Source of the DNA: Semisulcospira habei
Lineage: Eukaryota; Mollusca; Gastropoda; Semisulcospiridae
Length of the DNA: 64,000 nucleotides
Reading direction: 5' to 3'
Assembly (NCBI GenBank): GCA_036245525.1
Contig: BTPG01000008.1
Location: 27,371,568 to 27,435,567 of the forward strand
Shown: piece by piece, positions 43,845-54,165 of the stretch
Layout: every line of letters starts with the position of its first letter
Numbering within the stretch: the first letter of the stretch is position 1
Notes under the pieces: generated by a model
The model's database searches: none
Told to the model about the DNA's origin: nothing
The model's input: only the letters and a program-made list of their open reading frames with translations
Program-made: the position numbers and the translations under genes

Positions 43845-45092
43845 TCAACCATAACTAAATTCATGTGAGGAGCAGACTAGATGGATTAACTTGGAAAAGT
43901 ACCTAGCACAGTACCAGCAAGAGGCACAGATCCTTATGAGAGCCTGCTGATTCAGGGGCTTATGCCGGAAAATGCATGCGTTGCACTCACGTGGGCATAT
44001 TAAGCCAACAGATTTCACTGAGTTCTCTAAAACATTTCATTCATTGAGACAGAGAGAAAAACATTCAAAGTAAAAATCGCCGGCCGCGCTCAGACACGGA
44101 AATTGAACTATGCTGGCGGCATTGACTGACATTGATTTATGAACCCCTTCACCGCCGAGAAAACGTGAACACGATCCACCTGCAACAGACATAGATCCTC
44201 GAGAGCCCCAGCGACTGTGGGGGCTCATGAGGATCTATGCGTCTTGCTGAGACACACCGGTAAGTGATTATTTGCTGTGAAAGTTTCAAGATTTATAGTT
44301 TCCCAAGACTGTTGACTGCAGGCGATGTGACGTCACTTTTGTCAGCAACAGGGCGGAACAATTACTTTTTGTTTGAGACCTTCAACCTCACACAAAAGGC
44401 CTCCCGGACGCTGAAAATCGAAAAGGGGGACGGGGTGGGTGCGGGGTGGGTGAGGGTGGGTGTCCAAACACCCCATAAAGACTTTGTTATAAAATTTTAA
44501 AGACTTTTTTTTTTTTTTTTGGGGGGGGGGGCGGGAGGGGGCGGGGAGGGGGTGGGGGGGGGACTCTGGTTTCCATGCAATAACATACATGCCCAGTCAA
44601 AGAGAGCCCACTCTCTTTGATACAGACAATGTAACACAACCCCAACAACAGCAACCCCGTCCACCCCCCCTCCTCCCCCCCTCCTCCCCCCACACACACT
44701 CACACACACACAAACACACTTTTTCAACATCAGAGGTGAAAGAAAGAGTACGAGGGGACTCATGAGGATCTATGCCTCTTGCACTAAGCTGGATTGCGTT
44801 CACTTAGTCTCGGCAGTGAAGGGTAAACTAAAATAGTTTCTAAAGAAGAAAGCCAATGTATGAAGTTTCACAGTGTGGGCCGATCTGTGATTTTGGACCT
44901 TACCATTTTTGGTGGGCGTGAGTCCAAAATCAGCGACCAGCACCTGCTTTGCCCACGAACAGGGGAAACAACAATCCGCCAAACGTACATCGAGTCTCTT
45001 CCACATACTTATTGAGTTGCTTCTCTTGTGTTTCGGTATTGCACCACCATAACCCATTGATTATAAGCTTGAGTTCACAAAGCAGCTATCGG

Positions 45093-45214
45093 GTGAGCCG
45101 TGGCGGTGTGGTCTCAACTGACTGAGACTAAAGCATTCAGGTTCTCCCCACATTCCTGCGCTACAACTGCAGGGTTGGTGTGGGGAAGATCACATTGCTA
45201 ATTCGACACTCACC
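45093..45214 (+). mobile_element. SINE-like unit, copy 6
   Basis: Sister of copy 3 without its extra CGG-type bases. A diverged second unit follows at about 45357-45485, matching 39742-39878. Confidence 0.6.
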
Positions 45215-45574
45215 TTTTATTTAAAGTTCAGGCTTTTTAACGTATTTATTTATTTATTTCATTTATTCGCCAATTTTCATATCACAAAGAAAATCTCGAA
45301 CTCACCTTTTTGTTTACTTACTCTTCATTATTTGGCATTCATTTTTTTTTTTTTAAAGACTGGCTGCGACTAAAGCATTCAGGAGTTCTCCCCACATAGT
45401 TCCTACCGACTACCTTTGGTCGCAGAGATACGATGGCTCGCGGGGTTCGTGTGTTGAAGATCACATAACCATTCGACACTCACCTTTTTTAACATTTTTT
45501 TTTTAACCCATTGCAGGAATCGTCGGAACTAAAACCGCTACCGACACCCAAGGGTTAAAACCTACTTATCTAAG

Positions 45575-45793
45575 TTAACTCATTCAGCCCAGCGCACAAA
45601 TTTCCCAAATTTTGTAGGCGTCATCTATCGCCTATGCCATACCTGTTGCAGGAGATGGATCGACATGATAAATCAAGGGCAGTGCCAGATTAACTTGGCG
45701 CCGACAGGCGCCAAGCTAATCCGGCACTACCCTTGAATTATCATGGTCGGCGACCCATCTCCTGCTGTAGTGCGTCAGGGCTGAAAGGGTTAA
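45575..45793 (-). mobile_element. F2 TTAA element
   Basis: TTAACTCATTCAGCCCAGCG to TCAGGGCTGAAAGGGTTAA, sister of 39974. ATGGTCGGCGACCC at 45744 has an extra CGG. Confidence 0.93.
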
Positions 45794-45935
45794 TTCACCT
45801 ATTTGTATTTCATGAAATATCCAAGTACGGAGCAGAGATAGATTGAATTGGAGAAATACCTACCGCAGGACCAGCCAGAGGCAGATACAGGGGTTTATGA
45901 GAATCCATGCCTCCTGCACGTATGTGGACATATAT

Positions 45936-46015
45936 CATGAGGAGCAAAAGAAATGCTACATTTTTTGGAATCATCGGAAACACTTTAGTGATGTCGCATT
46001 CCTTTTCCTCCTCAG
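45936..46015. mobile_element. F9 TA element
   Basis: Sister of 40302. The left end is altered (ATCATGAGGAGC), the right end CCTTTTCCTCCTCAG is intact and followed by TA. Confidence 0.88.
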
Positions 46016-46325
46016 TAGGGGCCTATAGCTTATCAGTTTTACACATCGTTGCCTCTTCATTTTCTTCACGACCCGATTAGTGACAGGTAAAAATTTCCAA
46101 ATCAACAATAAAATAAAATAATAAAATAAAATAAAATAAAATATTAAAAGTAGCGAAAGCGGATGTATACATTTTCCCTACGTGACAATGAGTGAGAACC
46201 GATTTGTGATTTTGGAACTTACGGCTAATTCATCAGGGGAGGCAACGTATATGAAAACAGTATTCAGGATATGTTATCATTGCGCCACAAGGATTATGAT
46301 CTTTCACAAACACTGCGTCTGTCGG

Positions 46326-46444
46326 GTGAGCCGTGGCGGTGTGGTCTCAAATGACTGAGACTAAAGCAATCAGGTCAGTTCTCCCCACATTCCTGTGCTA
46401 TGGGCGCAGGGTTGGTGTGGGGAAGATCACATGCCACACTCACC
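46326..46444 (+). mobile_element. SINE-like unit, copy 7
   Basis: CTCAAATGACTGAGAC in place of CTCAACTGACTGAGAC. An extra TCAG sits inside the B-box-like core (CAGGTCAGTTCTCC). Confidence 0.6.
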
Positions 46445-46573
46445 TTTTATTCAGTTATTCACTTATTTATTCAGTTACCTTTTTATTCCAGATTATTAAT
46501 TATTAACTGCTTTAAAGTATCATCACTTTTGCACACCTTACTCTTCATTCCGTCTCCATGACCGAATTACATA

Positions 46574-46785
46574 TTAACCCTTTTCATCCTGATACACCGA
46601 TTGCTTGAAATAAATTTGACTGATAGGTCAAAAGTGGTGCCAGAATAGCTTGGCGCCTGAGGCGCCAAGCTATTCTGGCACCACCCTTGAACTAAAACAG
46701 TTGATACATCTCCTAATCTGCAATGTATCCTTCATAGGACAATAAGCAAATTTTACAAAATCAGCTTCAGTATGTACTGGGTTAA
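46574..46785 (+). mobile_element. F2c TTAA element
   Basis: 212 bp, TTAACCCTTTTCATCCTGAT to AGTATGTACTGGGTTAA. The hairpin is GGTGCCAGAATAGCTTGGCG, apex CCTGAGGC, perfect. The arms GTGGTGCC/GGCACCAC differ from F2 and F2b on both sides. Confidence 0.93.
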
Positions 46786-46823
46786 AAATGGTGTCATAAT
46801 AATATGGGGAAAAAAATACAATT

Positions 46824-46915
46824 TTAACAATTTGGCTGTCGGTAGCTCTTTTTGTCGCAATGACTCCTGTTCGAATCATTACGACTAAAAGCGCTACCGA
46901 CTGCCAAAGGGTTAT
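46824..46915. mobile_element. F4 palindrome
   Basis: TTAACAATTTGGCTGTCGGT opposed by ACCGACTGCCAAAGGGTTAT. Left GAGCTCTTTTTGTCGCAATG-type stem opposed by CATTACGACTAAAAGCGC. Confidence 0.9.
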
Positions 46916-47301
46916 AAAAAAAAAGCCACCATTCAGACTCATTTACTCATTTATTTCAGGTCAATATTTTGTTAATTGTTTTAAAATGGTCGTCAGTAAA
47001 CCAGGCCTCACTCTTCATTCAATATCTATGACCAATGATGAGGATGCAAATGATCGTCTTGTTCTATACCTGCGTATTTCTCTGTGGGCTGGCGATTGGA
47101 TGCCTGATAGGTGGGGGCAGGCCGGGATCTAACTGTTTGTCTGTCCAGCGCTGTGTAATTCCCCCTGGTTTGTGTACAATTCTGCCAGCGCTAGCCTCAC
47201 CTATCTGGTTTGTGAATATCTATGACCGAATTACAGTTAAAATGTCATGATAAAGAATAAATAAAATAAAATACAGATTTAACCCTTTTGTTGTCGTTTT
47301 T
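46916..47301. other. no gene seen; SINE-tail-like pieces
   Basis: ATTTACTCATTTATTTCAGG and AATTGTTTTAAAATGGTCGT resemble the tail after SINE-like copy 2. GTGAATATCTATGACCGAAT also recurs. No credible reading frame. Confidence 0.65.
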
Positions 47302-47965
47302 AAATCCCTTCTATTTATAGAAGGGACATTTTTTTTTTTAGGACTGGTCGCGGTGGGGCGAATTTAATAGCATGTCCATGATGTCAAAGGCGGGCAGGCT
47401 AAACCTCTAACAATTGAAGTAACAAGTATAAAAATTACGTCATGTCTAGTTACGCTAACCTCGCTTCTGAACGTACATTTGGCGCGAAGCGCCGTATGTG
47501 CGTATGTATGTATGTGCGTATGTATATATGTATGTGTGTGCACATGTATGTAAACAAGAGAATCTCCGATATTTCTGTACACACAAGCTTTAAACTTGGC
47601 GAAACACTTTCTTAAGTGGGTGGCTAAGAGAGTCTCCGAGCATATTGTAATTGAATGCAATAAGACATAAACAACCGTTTATAGGAAGTCGGTTGACCCA
47701 AATTAGAGTCCGTAATTTTTTGTCATATTTACTTGAACTTTTGCATATAGCTAGTTCGGAGAAAGTCACTGGATGAGTTTGTTAGCCAGCTTTGTATCCT
47801 CATTCTTTGAACTTATTTAGTAAAAATTAATTCTTTTCAGAAAATAATAAAAACACTAAAAAAAAAAACAACTTTACTTCTAGAGAAAGTCAGACAGTGG
47901 CGGTGACATAAAAGAGGCAACTCCGTCACCACGCAGACACTGACATAATACTCTAAATATGTGAC

Positions 47966-47969
<4 letters not shown>

Positions 47970-48022
<53 letters not shown>

Positions 48023-48049
48023 TGTGTGTGTGAGTGTGAGTGTGTGTGT

Positions 48050-48137
<88 letters not shown>
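47970..48137. repeat. (GT)n microsatellite inside T1
   Basis: About 165 bp, with GGGTGTG and GAGTGTGAG interruptions. Confidence 0.96.
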
Positions 48138-48139
<2 letters not shown>

Positions 48140-48341
48140 TGAGTGACTGCTAACTAGGTGTTTTTTTTTTTTTATGCTTACGTTTTGCCTTTCCAATTTT
48201 ATTAGTTTTAGTCACGCGCGTGAGATTGTTGTGTGAGTGCGTGTGCAAGGACATGATTGAAAAAAGGTCTGTGTACCTAATCATTTATCCTTGAGAAATA
48301 AAGTTTCATTTCATTTCAATAAAGTTTCATTTCATTTCATT

Positions 48342-48346
<5 letters not shown>

Positions 48347-48433
<87 letters not shown>
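48347..48433. repeat. (TC)n microsatellite inside T1
   Basis: About 43 TC units, at the place matching the (AG)n of T1 copy 1 in the opposite orientation. TTTCATTTCATTTCA precedes it. Confidence 0.96.
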
Positions 48434-48434
<1 letters not shown>

Positions 48435-48991
48435 AGGAGGAATAGATCTTCATGCGCCGTTCAGGCGCATGAGGATCTAGGATCTATGCCTCTTGGAGAT
48501 GTTTGGAGCGCGCGCGCATGCACGCACTAACACGCACACACACATCGACGCGCTTTCAGAAGAGCGGCATGAAGGTGACCGGTGTACTTAGTATAGTCAT
48601 GTAGCTAGGTAAAATCAACCTGCTTTCACACAAATTATAGCAAGACTGAAATTGTATCGTGTTCTAGTTTTGTCACCATTTTCTCAAGCCGATGAAGCGA
48701 AAGTGAAACTCATATCAGGTAATATATAAAATTACGTAAAAACTAAAACTTATGTCCTGGCAAATGACTGACGTTTGACAAATCAATGAACCGTATGTCC
48801 TGCGCCCCTTACAGAACTCACTGACGCATTGGCATATCTGCGAGACATATTCAACATCAGAATCAGGCCAAAGACAAAAGGTAGAGGCCATTGACAGAGA
48901 GGACAGCTCTCATATAGAAGGGACTTTGTGAATTATGGTTCATCCCATCTTCTTATTTATTTTTTATTTTAATTTTATTATTTTCTTTTGT

Positions 48992-49068
48992 TGTTGTCGC
49001 GATGACGATTTCTACAGGAATCATCGTGGCAAAAAGAGCTACCCAACGCGCAAAAGGCCAACGGGTTA
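48992..49068. repeat. F4, left end missing
   Basis: TTGTCGCGATGACGATTTCT opposed by GAATCATCGTGGCAAAAAGA, then GCTACCCAACGCGCAAAAGG and GGGTTAA. Confidence 0.82.
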
Positions 49069-49144
49069 AAAGAGCCAAAGCTAATTATAACGTTTCGTGT
49101 GTGCCACTCTGTGACCTTGGCCCTTACTGCACAGGAGGCGTGAG

Positions 49145-49360
49145 TTAACCCCTTTTCTCCTGATTCACTATTCCTTGACACTGAACAAATTTGTCTATGA
49201 TAGTTCAAGGGCGGTGCCAGAATTGCTTGGCGCCTGAGGCGCCAAGCTATTCTGGCACCACCCTTGTACTGAAATGGTTGATCTGTCTTGTAATCTGTAA
49301 TACAGCCTTCATAGTAAGAAAAGAAGAAGAAAAAATCAGCCGCGGGATGTAACGGGTTAA
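49145..49360 (+). mobile_element. F2c TTAA element inside F6
   Basis: 216 bp, TTAACCCCTTTTCTCCTGAT to GGGATGTAACGGGTTAA. Left flank CACAGGAGGCGTGAG and right flank AAATCACC are the two sides of an F6 apex that is uninterrupted at 44880-44945 (GGGCGTGAGTCCAAAATCAG). Confidence 0.93.
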
Positions 49361-49531
49361 AAATCACCAAAATACTAGGATCTGCTTTTACCGCGAACAG
49401 GGGAAACAACCGTGTGGCCTAACTGACATCGAGTCTCTCAGACATATTTATTGAGTTGCTTCTCTTGTGTTTCGGTATTGCGCCACCTCAACCCACTGAT
49501 TATAAGCTTCAGTCCACCCGTTCAGTATCGG

Positions 49532-49649
49532 GTGAGCCGTGGCGGTGTGGTCTCAACTGACTGAGACTAAAGCATTCAGGTTCTGCCCACATTCCTGTGC
49601 TATGGGCGCAGGGTTGGTGTGGGGAAGATCACTGAATTCGACACTCACC
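49532..49649 (+). mobile_element. SINE-like unit, copy 8
   Basis: GGTTCTGCCCACATTCC in place of GGTTCTCCCCACATTCC, and ATCACTGAATTCGACACTC, a 4-bp deletion. A truncated ninth unit lies at 50013-50092. Confidence 0.6.
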
Positions 49650-49812
49650 TTTTTCTTTTCTTTTTAACGCCAGTATTTAGTTCAGTATTTATTTTATTTC
49701 TTCGCCAATTTTCATTTCACGAAGAAAACCTTAAACTCACCTTGTTGGTTACTTACTCGTTCATTTTTTTTCATTCCATTCCTTTTTTTATTTAAAAAAA
49801 AAAAAAATTGTA

Positions 49813-49883
49813 TACCCTTTACGTGTCGGTAGCGGTGAATCATCGCGACTAAAACCGTCCGCTACCGACACGCAACGGGTTTA
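49813..49883. repeat. F4 hairpin, partly collapsed
   Basis: ACCCTTTACGTGTCGGTAGC GGTGAATCATCGCGAC opposed by GTCCGCTACCGACACGCAAC. The left inner arm is missing. Confidence 0.85.
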
Positions 49884-49948
49884 CTATTTCACGAGTGAAC
49901 TGGTTCGTCTGACTGATTTTGTCTTTACCATGCCCACCCCAAAACCCC

Positions 49949-50012
49949 CCCCCCCCCCCCCCCCCACTCCTCTCCCTCCCACACAAGCACATCATTAGTG
50001 CACACTGTAAAA
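49949..50012. repeat. C-rich tract
   Basis: C run with ACTCCTCTCCCTCC, matching the C-rich tract at 36905-36965 and 43450-43490 in the array. Confidence 0.85.
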
Positions 50013-50196
50013 TCACGCAGGTTCTCCTCACATTCGGCTTGGGCCACAAGGACACTGGGGAAGATCACATCGAGGCTAATTCGACACTTACCTTTTTCTC
50101 TTCTTCTTTGAACATTTTTTTTAATTCACTTATATATTCATTGATTTTCATTTCGCCGGAGACAAACTTGAACTCACCTTTTTATTTACTGACTTG

Positions 50197-50280
50197 TTCA
50201 TTCATTCATTCATTCATTCATTCATTCATTCATTCATTCTCATTCATTCATTCATTCATCATTCATTCATTCATTCTCAG
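50197..50280. repeat. (CATT)n microsatellite
   Basis: CATTCATT units with two phase breaks. Confidence 0.93.
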
Positions 50281-50321
50281 GAAGAATAACTTGAGCTCGT
50301 CTGTCGGTCTCTGTCTCTAGC

Positions 50322-50430
50322 GCCCCCCCCCCTCCAACCCCCCCCCCTCCTCCAACCCCCCCACCCCCTCCCCCTCCTCCCCCCACCCACTTCAACCCCT
50401 CCTCCCCCCCCCCCCCCCACACACACACAC
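50322..50430. repeat. C-rich tract with CA tail
   Basis: CCCCCCTCCTCCAACCCC-like repeats then (AC)n. Minus-strand Gly-rich frames are artefacts. Confidence 0.88.
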
Positions 50431-50565
50431 TCACTACCCCCCTGTTTCTTTCGAAACGCATACAAGCACATTGCAAAATCCCGACAATCAATCAGATGCA
50501 TAAAATCTATATAAAAAAAAAAATTTCTACACAAAGACACAGCACCAGTCACCGGAAAATCGAGG

Positions 50566-50852
50566 TGAACCCTTTCACCCCTGTCGAGAAAAAGTGAAAC
50601 ATGATCCAACTGCAAGAGACATAAATCCTCATGAGCCCCCGCGAATGCGGGGGCTCATGAGGATTTATGTCTCTTGCAACAACAACAAAAATAAATACAG
50701 AATGAGGATCTATGCCTCTTGCTGAGACCAGCAGGTATCCATGCTTCTTTTGGGCGGTTTCGGATTTTCAATGGTCGTTCAGTGAACGAACAAAGATCAT
50801 TTCAGCCTGGAAACAGCAATGCATGAAGTACAGCGGCCGTAAAGGGAGTTAA
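50566..50852 (+). mobile_element. F1 TTAA element with partial duplication
   Basis: TGAACCCTTTCACCCCTGTC to GCGGCCGTAAAGGGAGTTAA, 287 bp. After a perfect hairpin (CATAAATCC/GGATTTATG) and a CAACAACAACAAAAATAAAT insert, the right arm occurs a second time (GAGGATCTATGCCTCTTGCT). The two right arms differ, so the second is probably from another copy. Confidence 0.92.
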
Positions 50853-51030
50853 TTCGACCACACCGAGGCCACAATGTATTCATTCACTCGCAGGCTTAAT
50901 CCACCATTATTTTTACCATGTTAAAAGGGGAACAGATAGATTACCTGGAAGAAACATACCTACATGACTAGACTAGTCACTGAGAGAGGGGCATTGGCAC
51001 TCGTCAGCCCCTGACGCCGCAGCTGCAACA

Positions 51031-51123
51031 TTAACCCTTTGCGTGTCGGTAGCCGGTTTTTGTCGCGATGATTCTCGTTAGGAATCATCCCGACAAAAAC
51101 CGCTACCGACAGGCAAAGGTTAA
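51031..51123. mobile_element. F4 TTAA palindrome
   Basis: TTAACCCTTTGCGTGTCGGT opposed by ACCGACAGGCAAAGGTTAA. Apex GATTCTCGTTAGGAATC. An extra C gives AGCCGGTTTT on the left arm. Confidence 0.94.
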
Positions 51124-51297
51124 CTTTTGCTGTTGAAACCAACCGCAAAAGTATGTTGCTGCAACAGAAGGGTCTGTAAGTCGTGCAACCGAGCCCTTTC
51201 CGCTGATCTAACTGAGACGGTAAGATTATCGGCTGCGCTGGCCGGCTCCCGGAATACGTATCAGTAAGCAAAGGTTCTCGGGCCGACGACGTCAGCC

Positions 51298-51641
51298 GCA
51301 CTGGTCTACAACAAAGCTAAGATTATCGCCGGCCGCACTGGTCTACAACAAAGCTGAGATTATCGCCGGCTGCACTGGTCTACAACAAAGCTAAGATTAT
51401 CGCCGGCTGCACTGGTCTACAACAAAGCTAAGATTATCGCCGGCTGCACTGGTCTACAACAAAGCTAAGATTATCGCCGGCTGCACTGGTCTACAACAAA
51501 GCTAAGATTATCGCCGGCTGCACTGGTCTACAACAAAGCTAAGATTATCGCCGGCTGCACTGGTCTACAACAAAGCCGTAAGATTATCGCCGGCTGCACT
51601 GGTCTACAACAAAGCTAAGATTATCGCCGGCTGCACTGGCT
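51298..51641. repeat. 37-bp minisatellite, about 9 copies
   Basis: Unit GCACTGGTCTACAACAAAGC then TAAGATTATCGCCGGCT. Copies are nearly identical, so the expansion is recent. One unit near 51575 has an extra CG (AAAGCCGTAAG). The first unit reads CCGCACTGG. Confidence 0.96.
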
Positions 51642-51696
51642 CTCAAAATAAAAACAAAAACAAACTGACAACAACAACAAAAATTGCAAAAGATAT

Positions 51697-51727
51697 TCGG
51701 GCCGACCGTCGGGCCGAGGACCTTTTG
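51697..51727. repeat. F11-like fragment
   Basis: TTCGGGCCGACCGTCGGGCC GAGGACC is a short GC-rich palindrome resembling F11 arms. GGGCCGACGACGTCAGCC at 51280 is another. Confidence 0.6.
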
Positions 51728-51819
51728 CTTCATGGGACGTCTCATGCTGATGGCGCACCTCAGTCCTAGGTACGGCTGCACTTTGTCCCCACGCCGGCTG
51801 CTCACATCCGCAAGGTCGG

Positions 51820-51845
51820 TCCAAAATCGAGGAACAGCGCACACA
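51820..51845. repeat. F6 half-hairpin
   Basis: GTCCAAAATCGAGGAACAGC then GCACAC, right arm only. Confidence 0.65.
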
Positions 51846-51904
51846 AATACGAACCCATTGATCAAAATCTGCAAGTGCTGATAACTATTTATTTCTACAA
51901 ATCG

Positions 51905-52031
<127 letters not shown>

Positions 52032-52066
52032 GTGCACCCTAGGTGTGTCATGCACACCATTTCTTT

Positions 52067-52268
52067 TTAACCCTTATCATTCGGAATACACCAGTGTGTG
52101 AAATAAGTTTGAGTAAAATAGTTCAAGGGTAGTGCCAGAATAGATATTCTGGCATCACCCTTGAACTAAAGCCATTGGTCTATATCCTTATCTGTAAGTA
52201 CTATAATGTAGCTTGCATATGGCAGTGTACAAATTTGAAGCTTTTAGCCTCAGTATGATATGGGGTAA
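52067..52268 (+). mobile_element. F2c TTAA element, apex deleted
   Basis: TTAACCCTTATCATTCGGAA to CAGTATGATATGGGGTAA. The hairpin reads TGCCAGAATAGATATTCTGG, so the GCTTGGCGCC apex is cleanly removed and the stem now meets at ATAGATAT. Confidence 0.92.
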
Positions 52269-52854
52269 GCGTGTACTGACAATATTGACTTTGCTGTTTT
52301 GTCCGTTTTCTGTTTGGAACATGATGCACCCGCCGATCTGTTTAATGAACTTCAACTCGCCGGCCAAACTTAATTTCAGTGCACCACAGCACAACGCTAT
52401 CATTTATCATGATTCCGTCCATAATTTATAATGCGCAATATTAATAATTGATTATACATTGGTCGCAGGCAGCACACTCTCACCATTAAAAAATGCATAA
52501 TGATTTGACGTGCGACCTGACTGCTCGTCTGAAACCGCCACGGTTCTATGTTTTATCGCTCAGCGATTTTGTTTTGGTCTGCCTTCCTTGTGCGGCAAAG
52601 GTAACCTATGCAAATGTTTCCTCGATCAATCTCCCGAATCTTTCGCTCTGGATTGAAATTTGATGAGGTTATTAGATGCACGATACTCCCGAAAACACTT
52701 TTATAATGAGCCTGCCGTTTTTCTCACGCATGCTACCGGTGCTTCGAGATGCAGAAATGTTTATGCTTAAAGGTCCAACGCCACAGATTTTTTTTTTTTT
52801 TTTTTTTTTGTATCCCTTATTTCCTATGTTTAAAACCACGGGTGTCGACGACGG

Positions 52855-52939
52855 TGATAGTTCAAGGGTAGTGACTGATCAGCTTGGCGCCTGTTGCCTA
52901 CAGACGCCAAACTGATCAGGCACTATCCTTGAACTATAA
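52855..52939. repeat. F2-like hairpin, variant
   Basis: GATAGTTCAAGGGTAGTGAC opposed by CACTATCCTTGAACTAT, with CTGATCAGCTTGGCG against CGCCAAACTGATCAG. CTGATCAG replaces the F2 inner arm on both sides. Confidence 0.9.
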
Positions 52940-53176
52940 ATGTCTCTCTATACCCGTGACTTTAACGCAGTACTATGAGCACTACCCTTGAGCTTCTCTG
53001 ACGGTTGGCTTGGGAAGTTAAACACGCGGCTATTGTATTGCGATTACGCGGCACGTTTTTTGTTTGTGTGTGAGCTGTATAAAGGTGTCAGTGTCACGGA
53101 GTGGTAAAATAGAGAGGCAGAGTTGTTTTGAACTAAGTGTGAGGCCCTGAACATGCACTGGTGTGAACTCTTTTGT

Positions 53177-53281
53177 GTGCTGGTCTGTGATTTTTTACCT
53201 TATGACTGTAAGGTCCACAAGCGAAGACTGAACGACACAATCCAGGCCCGCAAAAGTCGAAAATCACAGACCGGCGCACCA
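53177..53281. repeat. F6 hairpin, long apex
   Basis: TGTGTGCTGGTCTGTGATTT opposed by AAATCACAGACCGGCGCAC. The right arm has GACCGGCGCAC where GACCAGCACAC is expected. The loop holds GTAAGGTCCACAAGCG. Confidence 0.88.
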
Positions 53282-53984
53282 GATTAAGCATTGCCGGTAC
53301 TGGTGCGAGTTTTTTTGTTGTTTGTTTTCTTTTGTTATAAAAATCACTCCATGGCTGAGTGAGGAACCCAAAAGGCCTTTGCGCACTAGAAAGTAGCCTT
53401 GAACCATCGCCACCGATCCATCTCTTTTCACAATAGGTTTTAGAGGTGACTCAGACAGGTTGTAGTGCTCATGAAGATTTGGAAGGCTGCATGGTTCCTT
53501 TAAAAAGGAAACGACTGCTTCTTGGACTTACGATTTCTTTATCTTTTTATGAAACCCACGGCCAGAACATATTTCTTGATATTTATTTGGACTTTCCTGG
53601 CGTGCAAATTAATTCCATGAGCAAATACTTGTTCCTGCTGTTTGCAACAGCTCGACTGAGTCAGGCCAATAATGCCAGATTATGCATCCTTTGTTTGAGT
53701 CACAGCCCCGTGTCAACTCTGACCCCAGGTAAAATCAATCTGGCGGTATCAGCCTGCAATTACCGATGCCAGTTAGAGCATTTATAAACGTCAACCCCCT
53801 TATCACAGTCACAGACTGAAAGGCCAGCTCCTTAAACAATGGTTGGCAAAGCTGGTGATTAGGTCATAGCCAAAGAAAGAAACGAATGGGAAAATATCCC
53901 AAAGAACTTTGTAAGCAACCACGCAAGTAAGTGGCGAACCTATCAACCAACCAACAGACCGAACGACCAACTGAACGAGCAGAT

Positions 53985-54165
53985 AAACAATCAAACAAAC
54001 AAACAAACACACACACAAACGAACGAACAAACGTACGAACGAACAAACGAACGTACGAACGAACGAACGAACGAACGAATGAACAAACGAACAAGGCAAA
54101 TGCAACGAACAAACAAATGAACAATCAAACAAAGAAACAAAGAAACAAAGAAACAAACTAGTCAA
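53985..54165. repeat. AACA/AACG tetranucleotide array
   Basis: AACAAACAAACACACAC, then GAACGAACGAACG and AAAGAAACAAAGAAAC blocks. It is flanked by CCAACCAACAG and CCAGCCAGTCAACC. Frames on both strands are low-complexity. Confidence 0.9.

Larger units (their letters stand above)
36390..46460 (+). repeat. local segmental-duplication array
   Basis: Blocks repeat in the same orientation. Block 36546-38350 recurs at 40702-42190 and 43047-44760. Block 39290-40760 recurs at about 44920-46400, offset near 5,626. The segment 38460-39320 recurs at 42280-42960. Copies differ by deletions of hairpin arms, changed homopolymer lengths and many 3-4 bp insertions. Every block contains a tRNA-like SINE-like unit. 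Confidence 0.88.
47302..48926 (-). mobile_element. T1 DNA transposon, copy 2
   Basis: 1,625 bp in reverse orientation. AAATCCCTTCTATTTATAGA to CTCATATAGAAGGGACTTT. CATTTGGCGCGAAGCGCC, AGTCAGACAGTGGCGGTGAC and CTTTCAGAAGAGCGGCAT landmarks match copy 1. An F1-type hairpin lies at about 48432-48500. Longer than copy 1 through microsatellite growth. The left repeat is itself a hairpin (CCCTTCTATTTATAGAAGGG). Confidence 0.87.

Noticed and set aside
46860..46885. GTTCGAATC as a tRNA B box
   Set aside because: It lies at the apex of an F4 palindrome. No tRNA cloverleaf can be drawn around it.
53446..53787. 113-codon frame in low-repeat sequence
   Set aside because: The best non-repeat frame by length, but without any recognisable domain or exon signals. 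Length is within chance for 64 kb.
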